Origin: Oenanthe sinensis
Lineage: Eukaryota > Streptophyta > Magnoliopsida > Apiales > Apiaceae
DNA length: 64,000 nucleotides
Reading direction: 5' to 3'
NCBI GenBank assembly: GCA_028671895.1
Contig: CM053801.1
Coordinates: forward strand, 16,839,375-16,903,374
The position numbers were made by a program, and so were the translations under genes. This document shows, piece after piece, positions 36,990-49,400 of this stretch. The notes beneath the pieces are model-generated. The model ran no database searches. It saw nothing but the letters and a program-made list of their open reading frames with translations, and was not told where the DNA came from. Within the stretch, counting starts at the first letter, position 1; every line of letters begins with the position of its first letter.

Positions 36990-39727
36990 CTACAAAATAT
37001 TCGGCAGCTGGGAATCTAATCTCTGCTGCAATTCCTTGACCTTTATTGAGAGCTCTGTCTTCTGCTCCTTGTAGCTTTGTAGAAGGTATTCCTTGCCCTC
37101 AATAACCTCCTTCAACTCACTTACTTCCCTTCTCAGCAACTCAATCTTATCACCATCTCTTCCCTTCTCTGAAGAGTCCAAATTGCTCTCAACATCTACG
37201 TACCCATTTGCATATCCATTTCTCCCTTCAGTAGGCCATATAGTGACTGTTGGAGGCTTGTCGTAACCACTCGCTTGTCCTACACAATGATCTGCAATTG
37301 CTTTCCTTAGTCTCTGGATTTCTCTTTCAGAATCAAACAAATCCCTGTTGGCAGCATCCAGCAATGACTGCACGTGAGTAGAATGTGAAAGCTGCGCGCT
37401 AAGAGAATTCTGCAGTTCAGAAATCTGATCTTGCATCTCCAGTATCATGTCATCCCTTCTCTTCAGCTGTTGCCTCAGCTTTTGTATCACTTCTCGCTTG
37501 CTAAAGATGTCAGAACCAGAATCTGAGACACATGGGGAATCAGAGCTATTCGAATGATGAAATGGCTTCTGTGGCAGCTCTAGACGGTCAGGAGAAGATT
37601 GCCAAATCACACCATTCTCCTTGTTATATTCAGGGGCAGAAACAGTGACAGGAGAGAGTGCCATATCATGCTCTTTAAGCATTTGGTTGTTTCGCTGCCG
37701 CTTATTCTCCAGATTTTTGGTTCCTGCTTCAGTAATCGGATCAAAAATACATGCAGAGGATCAATATTAGCTGGTATCCAATCTATCATGCTTACAGACA
37801 TGACTTCTTCCGAGCATTAAAAGCAACATATTTCTATCTTGATTAATACAGTCATTCTCCTAAAACACAAACAACAAATTCAAATACATAGCATATGAAG
37901 GATTAGGGAATTAGTTAGAAGAACTTAACACGATAATAACAGAAACATTCCACATTCCAAACCCCATATACAAGTCATGAAATTGAAAGAAAAACCACAA
38001 AGGAAAAGTAGAATGCCCTGAGAGTAGACCATCACCCAGTAGTTTTTATGTGTGTTTTGGTGCGCGCATGCGTGTGTAGAGAGGGACAGATTTAAATCAC
38101 AACAATCAGTTGCCATGGACACTTTTAAAGCCACTCAATAATTTACAGCTAAATGTTAAAGCAGCCAGTTGCTAGGAACACTTTTAGAGCAACTCAATTA
38201 TTTACAAGCTATTTTTTAAAAAAAAAATATTTGTTACTTGGCTTTCCTAGTGTTCGTTACTGTGGACCGTGTTTAATTCATGTAATCCACTTATCTTAGA
38301 GTACCCACAGCGCATGGTGTTTATTTTATCTCCCAAACTGTGGATGTAAAACTCATGAAATATATTCATGTGTATAGATATTTGTAAGATTTGCAATTTG
38401 TAAAGTATCACAAGTATAGGAGCTTAAAATTTTACTTTTATCATATATTTATAACAAATCATAAATAAGTAAAACAGATGAAACTCAGAAAAAATTTTGC
38501 TGGTAAAGATGCATGATACACTTCAAAATTCAATAAAATGTTGTAAAATAGGATCCTGTATTATGTTTGGCACCATGTATCGTAGAAAAACATTTTGCAA
38601 GCACAATCATCTACATTGGCAGTAAACATCATATAAAGTAGCAGTAAACTCATTGAATGTGTAGGTGAGAGTGAGAAACAATTTGCAGCATTATTCATAT
38701 ATCATGAATTAGCAAGTACATAGCGATTTTGCAATATTTGCCAACACGAAAAAAAAATGTTACTCGTACACCAGTTATGCTGCTACTGAGTACTGACGAG
38801 TAATTGACCTGTGCTCTTTCTGCTTAAAAGCAATCAATGCAGCAGATAGTCATAGTCATAGATATGACATGTCAATGATGAATATCAATCAGGAGTAGAA
38901 GTAGTGATACCAACTACATAAATGTAAGTTAATTTGAAGGTGAAATTTAAAAGATAGAGTTTGGTGAGAACTCACATTAAACAAGGAATTAAAAGGTTCA
39001 GATCAATTAAGGTAAGTGTAGTTTCTATCAAGACTTCTACACACATTTTATAGTTTTTCTTGCAAACTGATGTTATCAGCTGAATGAAGTGCCTACTTTT
39101 TCCTCTTTTGTAATACCGTCAATATCAGTCCTGACTCCTGATTTCCGAGAAGTAAATTACCAAATATCATTGATCTCTTATTTCGTATAAAGAAAAACCA
39201 TCACAAGTCATGGGTTTGAATTATAAAACACAGAGTTATTAAAGATTGGAAGTAAAATACAACTAAAGAAGCCAATTCGTGCAAATTCTCTGCAGGAGCT
39301 ATTGGTAGGCAAGTTATTCAAGAAAATAGCAAAATTATTTGACCCTCCAATCTTGTATTGACAGAATTTCCTACCTGACATATAATTGTAGCAACCCTCA
39401 TCATCTTGCGGCAAACAGTATGCATCTGAATGCAAGTGACGATTGACTAGTTTTTTCTTCTCAGTCGACTTTGTACTTCCTGCATTAAAGCTATTTAGTA
39501 AAGGCAGGTTGTATAGAAAACTATAAGTTACATATTATAAGACCTCTTGAATCTTTGCCACTACTCTCCGCTTCTTTTGTGTCAAGAACCTGCTTGAGCT
39601 TGTATCCCAGACGCATTGATAATGTACTTAAGAGTGCGCCACCTGCAATGAGAATCCAATTTGGCCCTTCTCCCTGTAAACTTGTAGATATTCGTGCTCT
39701 AGGCAAGCCATTGCTTTGTGGTTTCAT
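36990..39727 (-). CDS. Coiled-coil protein with N-terminal membrane segment
   Basis: Three reverse-strand coding exons, 39544-39727, 39375-39479 and 36990-37723 (184, 105 and 734 bp), join in frame with GT-AG borders to give 340 aa. The N-terminus MKPQSNGLPRARIS is followed by a hydrophobic stretch at about residues 24-37 (WILIAGGALLSTLS), which could be a membrane anchor or part of a signal. A polar Ser-rich middle follows. Two heptad-rich coiled coils lie at about 173-241 (VIQKLRQQLKRRDDMILEMQ) and about 290-336 (ELLRREVSELKEVI). I recognise it as a conserved plant protein type but cannot name its function; an organelle-outer-membrane or cytoskeletal tether is only a guess. The 5' UTR continues in the ATG exon to about 39782 and in a first exon near 43160-43230. 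Confidence 0.85.
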
Positions 39728-42700
39728 TTTCGGAGCTTATGCAGCAGATGGATGCTAACAATCTGGGGCATCCAAGTGTAACCTACATTTGAATGCAGCA
39801 ATAATTGTATTGGTGTAGATCGGACAAAATAAATATAACTTGGAAAACTGGTAATACTTCAAGTAGAAGCCATTTATAACCTTTCCTGATAAAACAAATG
39901 GGCACATTGAGATATTCTAGTAGATTATGTTGTATTCAATTTATGTTTTCTTAAAAGCAAACAATATTCTTGCATTTCTAGAGTTACATACATTTCTTTC
40001 TCTTTTAGTCAAAATAGAGTGATCGAACTCAGACACACAAAACACACACACAAGACTTATGTATGTATGTTTGTATCCTGTTCTTTGATAAGGTCATATA
40101 CAAGTTCAGTCAGGACAACAGAAATAGGTTTGCAAAAGTAGAAAAGAGTGATGCTTGCATGGTAATTACACTTAAATAATTACACTCCATACTACAAATT
40201 TATTTGCAGAAACACGCATAACCTTGTGTTCTTTCAGAGAAAGCATTATAGGCTCCTCAGTCCTCACACATCTATGCTTGCTAGAATGGGAGAAAAGAAA
40301 AGAGGAAAGGAAAAAGAGAAATCACTTCCACTTTTTCTCGAGTGATTTATATAGAAAGAGCTTTGTTCATCATCGGTTTTGTAGTGCAGAGAGAAGAATG
40401 CAAGCACATTACTATCAAACTATGCAATTCCTTGACCACTCCAAGATCCTGGCACCTGCCCAATAGGACTCTGTAACAGCATACATTTTTTAGTTTCCAA
40501 ATTGAGTTAGGAAATTACCTAGCTGACACCTAATGACCTAAATGACAAACATTCACCTAGTTAGTGTCTTCATGAGATTTAAAGCTGATATCCAATATTT
40601 AACACACTTACACACCCAAGGTTATAAAATGCTTGTCAAGTATTCAATTGGGGTTTTGGTGAGGAGACCATGAGTTTACTGGTGACCTGTCATCTATGCA
40701 CTAGGAGAAATTGCAACTCCGAGTTTGATGACGGGAAGTTCTACATGCTCAATGCAAACAGAAATTTATTAAAAAGGATAAAATACTCTGCTAATCAATA
40801 GGATCAATTGCAGAATTAGAATGTAATTATGTAAGTTGGAATGAGAGAATCAAGAAAGCAAGATACGCTAAAGAGCCTTTATCAAGTACCAACGTAAACA
40901 CTAATAAAAAGAGATCATTCATTGTGGTAACTCATAACACACCAAATATTACTTTAGAACGTTTAGAGGCCTGCATTCTTTGTTTTATTTGGTAAAATGA
41001 AAATAATGCATAATAAGTACAGCTAAATTTATTAATGTCCATCTTCAAATTGGATTTCATATGAGGTACTTAAGTTGGTTAATTTAATAAAATGCATAGT
41101 TGTCAAGGCATGGCCTAGGGGACCAGAAATAGTAAGGCATCCCTACCACCTTAACCCGTGCATTGACAGCCAGACTCGGTGAGTTGGGCACAATATTGAT
41201 TTTTAGCCTGTTCATAAGTTGTGTCGAACCTCTTAAGTGTAGAGTAATATTTTAATGAGTTTGAATGTGTATAGGTAATGGGTCAATTGCTGGATAAGAC
41301 TCCAGGGCAAACTAGATGACACTTTTGTTTATTGAGGATAATCTGGGAGGATTACAGGTTGAGACTAGCAGATTCTTATGTTGATGAAAATCACGAAACC
41401 AATAACCTTGGAACAGGCACTCAAGTTAGCCGGGTCTTATGAATGTTAAATATAAAGCTCAGGCAGCTAATAAGGCCAAAAGGACATATGTTTGTATAAG
41501 CAATATAGAGATTATATTACCACTGGATCTTAACATGCTATGCTAGAGGTAGAAAGTGACAAGTAGCACTACTCAAGTGGGGCACAAAACTATACCAGTC
41601 ATGCTAAAATATCCCAAGGGCACTGCTGGAATCGCAGTTGCTAGGAGCAGTGTTATTAAAGGCAAAATGTGCAGCGAAGCGTAAGGGGTCTCTTATAGCT
41701 TAAGCGCGAAGCGCGGACTTTTGTAAAAGAAGCGCACTATATATATTAATTAATTAATTAATTAATTAATTATTAAAATACATGTAAGCAGAGCGAGGAG
41801 TGGGAGTGGGATCACCTAGAGGGGAGCAGAATTCCAAGCTAGAGCTAGATATTCTAATTTATAACTATAACCTAAAATTTTAGATTTGTCCATCGACATC
41901 TTCTTTGTCGTCAAAATAATCTGAATCTTCGTCTTGATCTTGATGTGTTTTGTATTGGGTTTTGAAAAAAAGTGCAATAAGACAAAATATTGAGCGCGCT
42001 TTTTAGAGCTTTTTTGCGCGCTTAAGTTGAGCTTTTGTATTTACTCTAGGCTTATTATAAGTTAAGCCCCAATAGGTGCGCTTTAAGCTGCGCTTAATTA
42101 AGTGCACTTTTGATAACTATGGCTAGGAGCCTAGGCCAAGGCCTCTCATGATACTAGCTGCAATTAATTCTGCTCGTTACAAGGCTATAAAAAATGCAAG
42201 TGCAGTAACTTTTAAAGCTATAATTTCAGAAGTCCTCAAGGTCATCCCATCTTTCATGTATCCTGGATAATGAAATTGTAGGTACTGGGTAACAATTAGG
42301 TGCGGCAGCAATTGATCAATGTGTCTCTGAAGTAGTGCTACTTGGGTTTTTGAAAGGAGAAGTGACTGAAAAATCATTGGGTAATACATCAAATGCTAAC
42401 TAATTGGAAAGGATGCAGTACAGACTATATATTAAGCCACTTTGGAGGATGAAATCCAAATTTTCCGCATTTGGTTCAAACATTACGAGGGCATGATGAT
42501 ACTTGAAGGGGTATGGGATGGGAAGATTGCTAGAACGGTAATCTTACTATAACTCACTAAAATAAATCGAAAGTCATAAAAAGTGTTGCAAAATCAAGGT
42601 ATTCTTGTTTCTACATACCGACAATGAACAATACTAGGCACAACACTTCAAAAAAACTAATTATCATCATTTTATCCCACTTTCACTGGGCATCACATCC

Positions 42701-43240
42701 TTAAACCAAGGCATTAACACAACTAAGAATGTAAACAAAACTAATTAGTTCAAAAACAAGTTACAAGATAATCATCTAAATAAAAATATTTACGAACAGT
42801 GCAACACAATTCTTCTGAGAATCCGCTATAAGCCAGGGTTTCACATTTCTCGTTCTTCCAGCTAATAATTTCACATCTACTCTCTCTAAAAGCTTTCAAA
42901 TCCCAAATTTATATTCCAAACCAAATATATATAAAAAAACGCACTAAAATCACTTGCAGCACATACACACATACATATATTTGTGTATATTTACATATTC
43001 TTCGTCTCAAATTACTATAATTCATAATTTCTATGAGTTACAAATCTAAAAATGAATCGAAACAAAGAGAAATGAGTAGAAGCGAATTCAATTGCAACAA
43101 AATAAAATGAATATAAAATATACATACACACTTATTATATATATGTGTAATAAAAATACCTGAGAAACGAAGCAAACGATTGGATTGATTAGAGGGGGCT
43201 AGGGTTCTTAGCTTGCTTTATGTAAAGATACTCCCCAACA
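39728..43240 (-). promoter_or_regulatory. 5' leader, leader intron(s) and promoter of the coiled-coil gene
   Basis: On the reverse strand, sequence near 43160-43230 reads CTAAGAACCCTAGCCCCC...CGTTTCTCAG|GTATTT, a typical non-coding first exon. It carries a telo-box-like AACCCTAG and a clean donor at 43158-43159. An acceptor at 39783-39784 begins the ATG exon. The ~3.4 kb between may include another leader exon near 40470. This intron holds a hAT-type MITE at 41648-42121. No protein-coding exon is seen in it. Confidence 0.55.
41648..42121. mobile_element. hAT-type non-autonomous element, 474 bp
   Basis: The 8-bp direct repeat GCTAGGAG (41640-41647 and 42122-42129) flanks the element. The left end is CAGTGTTATTAAAGGC; the right end, reverse-complemented, is CATAGTTATCAAAAGTGC. 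An 8-bp duplication and CA-GTGTT-type ends fit hAT MITEs. The subterminal regions are full of GCGC/AAGCGC/GCTTAAGC motifs in both orientations, and a (TTAA)n run lies at about 41736-41768. No transposase. Confidence 0.75.
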
Positions 43241-43533
43241 TTTTCCTGTACTTTTTTTTCATATATATAATTATTTTGGCAATTAATTTTCTTGTCCTTT
43301 TTATTTGCATCTCGCTTTTGTTTTCTCTCGCTTCCTTGCACATAAATTATTAATCAAATAAAAAGTTAAATTAATACAAAAATAATTTGTTATTTGTAAA
43401 TTGTAATAAGAAATAAAAATAATGACTTCACTAGCAGTGTTATATTTCAGAGTTTTAGACCGGACATTGTTAATAAATTAATTTTAAAAATCAAAATTAA
43501 ATATCAACGAGCATTCATTGATACTCACGTATA

Positions 43534-43714
43534 CTCCTTCAGTGACACCATCAGCATTTTAAGATATTATAGTTCCATAACTTATTTTTAAATTTTTTTT
43601 TCTGAATAAAAATTTAAACATTTAATTTCTATTCAAAAATAAAAAGTTATAAAAATAAGTCACGGAACTATATTTTATATCCGAAACGTAAACAAATGAG
43701 TGTCACGGAGCGAG
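43534..43714. mobile_element. Stowaway-like MITE, ~180 bp
   Basis: The left end is CTCCTTCAGTGACACCATCA; the right end, reverse-complemented, is CTCGCTCCGTGACACTCATT. Inner arms pair further (AGTTCCATAACTTATTTTTA with TAAAAATAAGTCACGGAACT). CTCCNTCCGTGACAC-type ends are typical of Stowaway MITEs. TA precedes the left end, but the right TA is not exact. Confidence 0.6.
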
Positions 43715-44532
43715 AATGATATAACCGATATTCACCACACTACCCCTCCACGTGGAAATAATAGTTATATTTTAATTTTTGTTAGTCAAGTTAACTAACT
43801 TTTAATTAAAAAATATAAAAAAATGTTTAAAAAGCTATATTATTAAAAAATATATTTAATGTGCTTTAGAATATATTTTTTAAATTATAAAATTAATATT
43901 TTAATTTTGAATCGGAATTAGATAAACTTGGTTAGTATAAAATTATATATTTACTAGAGTATTTATCAAAAATAATTGTTTTGTGATTTTACTATATTTT
44001 AAATTTTTTATAAAAATATGGTTTGCAACTAAAATTAACCAAAAACAATTTTAAAAAAATTAATATTTTCAAAAAAACCTTATTTACTATCCGTAATTCG
44101 TAAATAATGATATTCACTATTGTAAAATATCCCATATAACATTAACATATCAATAGGCAAAATTCTAAAGGACTACTCGAGTATTATATAATTTGTTTAT
44201 GATATATTGTATTTAAATTAATTCTCAAATTATTGTACTATATTTTTTCTAAATTTTATTCTAAAATCTTCTTTTACATATCCGAGATTAAAAAAAATGT
44301 ATGATTATATAAAAGTAAATGATTTATAAATAAAAAGTTTCCAAAATTAATATAAAGGATAAGATGTGAGCGCTTAGTGGAGTCTCTCGTATTTCTATAA
44401 TTTATTTTTAATTTTATATATTGATAATTAAATTTTATTTTATTTTTTCAATTACTCAATCTACTCTAATATTTGATTTCAAATTTGAATCTTCCTATTT
44501 CAAAACTCAAGCTCCTTTTATCTCTCTCAAAT
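43715..44532. other. AT-rich intergenic spacer
   Basis: Very AT-rich, with no ORF or bounded repeat seen. It ends near a possible start context at 44533 (ATGGAGAATGAG followed by GTATGA). Confidence 0.4.
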
Positions 44533-45112
44533 ATGGAGAATGAGGTATGATTTTTATTTTTATGTTTTTCATTTTCATTAGGGTTTATATTTGATTTATC
44601 ATTCATGGTATATAACGTTATTTAGTTTTTATGTAATTACAAGACTTATATATTGGTTTATGATTCTTGAAATGTAATTTGTTGTTTCTCTATCAATGAG
44701 TTTATTGATTATGAATTTAATATATGTGGTAGAATTATATAATGGCATGTCATTAAAAGTTATTACTAAGTATTAATTTATGTGAGCTGTTCTTGACAAG
44801 TGATCTGAACAAAGGGTGTTGGTGAAGCATAAAAGACCAAATAGTTCAATTTGTAATCCTATTTTTCTTTAATTTGTCAAATATGGCTTGGAATTGGGAA
44901 AGGTGAGGAAACTCTTTCCTTCTGTTTTAGCTGTCTTGCACAAAGATTCTTTTTTTCCTTTTGTATCGATTATATACATGTGTGTTTTTTTTTACATTTA
45001 TATTACCTCTTTGTTGTCCATACATCATAGTGCTCTGGTTGGTGCAGATAATAGAGCCAAGCATAGATCACTATTGCTGGCCAAGGAGTATTGTTTCTTA
45101 TATTTTGTAGGT

Positions 45113-45310
45113 GACTTGCCCATTAAAGAATCTGATGCCAAGGATACAAACCCCACTTGAATTGGCTGTATTACCCAATTTGAATGCTATAGCTTCTGAC
45201 GGAGTTAATGGCCTTATGGATCCTGTTGAAGTAGGATTGAGCTGTGGTAGTGACACTGCTCATCTTTCTATAATGGGTCATGATCATTGTTCTATTTTGC
45301 ATGCATATTG
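45113..45310 (+). pseudogene. Fragment of archaeal-type cofactor-independent phosphoglycerate mutase
   Basis: After an acceptor at 45112 (TATTTTGTAG), the frame begins GDLPIKES, then shifts. In the new frame it reads TPLELAVLPNLNAIASDG and NGLMDPVEVGL, then SCGSDTAHLSIMGHD, and stops at 45311. This matches the N-terminal metal- and phosphate-binding region of the ApgM-type phosphoglycerate mutase family, a glycolysis-type enzyme also present in plants. The frameshift around 45130-45160 and the abrupt loss of similarity after GHD mark it as a relic. A possible first exon (ATGGAGAATGAG, 44533-44544) is unproven. A copia element lies 47 bp downstream. Confidence 0.75.
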
Positions 45311-45357
45311 ACCTTGACACTTGAGAGTGCGAGAAGTTAGGAAGTGTACGCAATCTC

Positions 45358-46433
45358 TGTTAGAAAATGGAAAGTTTAAGACATATTTTTGATATGTTCT
45401 TGATGTAATTTCTGGAAACTAACTGATGGAAGTTATTCCTTACTATGAGGACTTAAACTTTCATGTTTGGATCTAAGACATTTTCTTAGTGTAATCCATA
45501 AAGAAATTGAGTTGAAGTTGCTTGTTTGAAATGGGTTATGTGGGGTTTGTCCCACATTGAATTTGTAAAGGAAGGATAATAAGTTTATATAGCATCTTGT
45601 GTTAGTGTTGTTTACAACTACTAGTGTAAGTAGATTGCTTATGTCACATGATGCTATTGAGTACTTTATATCTTTTAATTGCAAATTTATTTGATTTATT
45701 TATATTGATTATTTAATATTAATATTAAATATATTGAGTAAGGATTATTTAAATAATCAGACTCTATATATATATTGTAATATTAATATTACTTAATCTG
45801 AATAATATAAGTAATAAATAAAACCCATCTTGCAAAACTCTATTTTCTTTGAAAAACTCTATATCCCACATCGAGTAGAATAAGAGAAGAGCAACTCAAG
45901 ATGCCTATATATTGAGGCGTGCACATCTAATTGAGTAGAGCATCTAGCTTGTGTGCCTCTTGCTTGTACCTTGCATAGTTAAAAATAAATTGCATAGGTT
46001 GTCGGGCAAATTGAGTTGTGCCTCTTTCTCCTACCTCGCATATATAAAGTGCATAGGTTTTTTGGGTGAACTGAGGTGCTAGTCGCTGTTGAGTACTACG
46101 TATCTGTGGACGAAGTGCTCTGTGCTGTTTTATCCTGGAAGTGATATTGCTGCAACCCAACACAGCGTAGTGGGGCAATAATCTCTTCAAGAACAGTCAA
46201 GACTTCTAGCAAGGCTTGGCGACTCAGCAGTTGTTTGGTTCTATCAGTGTATGCGTAAAGCTTCTGTTAGAGCTAAGCATTCTATCTTTTCTCTTGTCCT
46301 TACAGTTACTAATTTATATGTCTTGTTTTACCTTCGTGCTTTGTTTTGTTAATTGGTTTAATCTGCATGTTCTTGTTAAATTATTTATATAACTGCCCCA
46401 TTGTTGTGTGTAGTTTTTAATTACGATCCAACA
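45358..46433 (+). repeat. 5' LTR of the copia element
   Basis: 1,076 bp. A TATA box (CATATATAAAG) at 46041-46048 suggests transcription starts near 46070. The segment TAATCTCTTCAAGA at 46179-46192 is exactly complementary to 46435-46448, just past the LTR. It differs from the 3' LTR at one position near 45412 (TTTCTGG versus TTTCCGG) and two adjacent positions near 46364 (CTGCATG versus CTGTCTG). Confidence 0.95.
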
Positions 46434-46476
46434 ATCTTGAAGAGATTAATAGTGTTATATATTGTTAATTAACAAG
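46434..46476 (+). promoter_or_regulatory. Primer-binding region without a tRNA-type PBS
   Basis: Plant copia elements usually carry TGGTATCAGAGC (complement of initiator tRNA-Met) right after the LTR. Here the sequence is ATCTTGAAGAGATTAATAG, with no TGG start for a tRNA CCA end. Bases 46435-46448 pair perfectly with 46179-46192 in the LTR. The leader before the ATG at 46477 is only 43 nt. Confidence 0.7.
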
Positions 46477-49400
46477 ATGGTTAACGAAACAGAAACTCAT
46501 GTTGTTGTTGCTACTGGTTCTGGGTCTGGGGTTACTGCTGCCATTGATTGGGCTACGTACCGTTTCCCACAACCGATTGATCTGTCTGGTATGCCTGATA
46601 AGTTCAGCGGTGGTGCTGGCTTTTCTCGTTGGCAGAAAAAGATGAAGTTGTGGTTAACGGTTAAGGGTCTATGGCCGGTGGTGCAGTATGATCCTCCTGT
46701 TGTGAATCAAGAGCAGGCTGACTCTGTTAAGGTCTATGCTTTGTGGGCTGAAAAGGATGGAGTGGCAAGGGCTGCTATTTTGGCAGCCTTAGCGAACACT
46801 CTATTCGATGTTTATTCATCGGATGCTTTCACTGCTAAACTCTTATGGGAGAAGCTGGACCAAACCCACAATACTGACTCTCAGGGTCTGGAAAAGTATA
46901 GTGTGACAAGGTTCCTTGATTTCAAGCTGGTGGATAATAAATCCATGACTGAGCAGGTGCATGAATTTGAGATGTTGGTACATGCTTTGAAGGAGTCTGG
47001 AATGGACCTTCCTGAGAAGTTTCAGGTTATGTCGGTGATTGAAAAGCTCCCGAAGTCTTGGGAAGAGTTTGCTCTCTCCCTGAAAAGACAGAAAGGAGAG
47101 ATCACCTGGACTAACTTGATGTTGGACATCCCTGTGCAGGAACAACACAAGTCCAAACAGGGACATGTGATGCCTGCTGAACATGGGAGTTCGAAGGTGA
47201 ACGTAGTGACTGTTGGACAGAAAAGAAAGTCTGTCACTAAGAAGGAAAACACTAAGCCTAAAACTGGCAAGAACAAGGCTAAGAAACCAAAGGCAAACAA
47301 ACCATGTTGGTCTTGTGGACAGGTTGGTCACTGGAGCAAGGACTGTCCTGCAAAGAAAGCTAAGAAACCTAATGTGGTAGCACAAGCTAATATTGTGCTT
47401 GAAACCACTGGTGGGCCTGTGGTTAACATGGTCGTTGGTGAGGCTATTGCTTCTGAAACCAATGATGGGTATGTTACCTACAACCCTACACTACTTTCCA
47501 CTTATCTGTCAAATGAATGGTTGATTGATACTGGAGCTAATGTACATATATGTACTGATATTACTCTCTTTGTATCTTATCAACAGGTTCAAGGAATGAC
47601 AGTGACGATGGGGAATGCTAGTGCTGCTCAAGTACTTGGAGTAGGAAACGTGGACCTGAAGTTTGCTTCTGGGCGTATTCTATCCCTTACTAGAGTGCAT
47701 CATGTTCCTGACATTCGTAGAAACATAATAAGTGGAAGCTGTTTAGTTAGAAATGGTTTCGAACTTTCTTTGAAGTGTAATAAAGTAGTTATTACGCATA
47801 CTGGTTTATTTTTTGGCAAAGGTTACTTGTCTGATGGATTATTTTTAATAAATGTGGAGCCTGTTTTGGGCAGTTTTATTAATGAAAATGTTATTCCTTC
47901 TGTGAATTGTGTTGAATCATCTGATTTGTGGCACTCACGACTTGGTCATCTAAATTTTGGTGCTCTAAAGAATATGATGAATTTAGAGTTGATTCCAAAG
48001 TATGCCATTGAAAAGAAATCTAAATGTCAAGTATGTGTGACTGCTAAACTAACTAAGAAACCCTTTCATAATATTGTTAGGGATTCAGAAGTTTTAGATT
48101 TAGTACACACAGACGTATGTGAATTTGGTGGTATTTTGACTAAGGAAAATAAAAGATATTTCATTACCTTTATTGATGATTGTAGTAGATTTTGCCATGT
48201 TTATTTAATTAAACATAAAGATGAAGCACTTGAAAAATTCATTATGTATAAAAATGAAGCTGAAACACAAACTGGTAAAGTACTTAAACGTTTGAGATCT
48301 GATAGAGGTGGAGAGTATACGGGCAACTCATTTAATGAATTTTGCAAGAGCAATGGTATAGTTCATGAGGTGACGCCACCATACACACCTGAGTCTAACG
48401 GGGTGGCAGAACGAAAGAACAGAACTTTTAAGGATATGATTAACAGTATGCTTATTAATTCTGGGTTGCCAAAGTACATGTGGGGAGAGGCTCTGAATAC
48501 GGCTTGCCATATTCTGAACAGAGTCCCTCTGAAACATATGGACAAGACACCTTATGAATTATGGAAAGGCAGAAAGGCTAGTTTAAAGTATCTTCGTGTA
48601 TGGGGTTGTCTTGCAAAAGTACTTGTCCCTGAACACAAGAGAAAGAAACTGGGACCGAAAACTGTTGGTTGCATCTTTCTGGGCTATATTGAAACCTCTA
48701 TCGCTATGAGATTTTTAGTATTAAAATCTGACATAGATGGGATAGTGGAAAACACTATAGTTGAGTTTCGTGATGCAACATTCTTTGAGAATGTGTTCCC
48801 TATGAAGACTGGTATACCTTAGGGTATTTCTGATGATGATCCCACTCGCACATCGAGTTCCATTCCTGATCATGTGGAAAGGATGACAAATGTGGGGGCG
48901 GATCCTGCTAGTAGCTCTACTCCTAACGAAGTAGAGGAACCTAGAAGGAGTAAGCGTGCAAAGGTGGTTAAGGACTTTGGAAGTGATTTTATCACTTACA
49001 ATGTCGAGGACGAACCTTTAACTTTTCGACATGCCATGGATTATGCGGAGTCAAGGCATTGGAAAGGCGCTGTGAAGAGTGAGATTGACTCTATTGTTTC
49101 TAACGGAACATGGGAGTTGGTTGATCTCCCTCCTAGGTGTTCTACTATAGGATGTAAGTGGATCTTCAAAAGAAAGATGAACCCGGATGGCTCAATAGAT
49201 AAGTATAAGGCTAGGCTGGTAGCTAAGGGTTTTAGGCAAATGGAAGGAATTGACTATTTTGATACATATTCTCCTGTTGCAAGAATGACAACAATTCGAA
49301 TGCTTATAGCATTGGCTTCCGTACATGGTCTTATCATCCATCAAATGGATGTAAAGACAGCTTTTCTTCATGGTGATCTTGAAGAAGAGATTTATATGGA

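Noticed and set aside
45433..46190. Two reverse-strand ORFs (83 and 87 codons), repeated identically at 51198-51955
   Set aside because: They lie in the two LTR copies; their identity comes from the LTR duplication and they have no gene-like features.
46843..47385. 180-codon reverse-strand ORF
   Set aside because: It is antisense to copia gag, a frame shadow.
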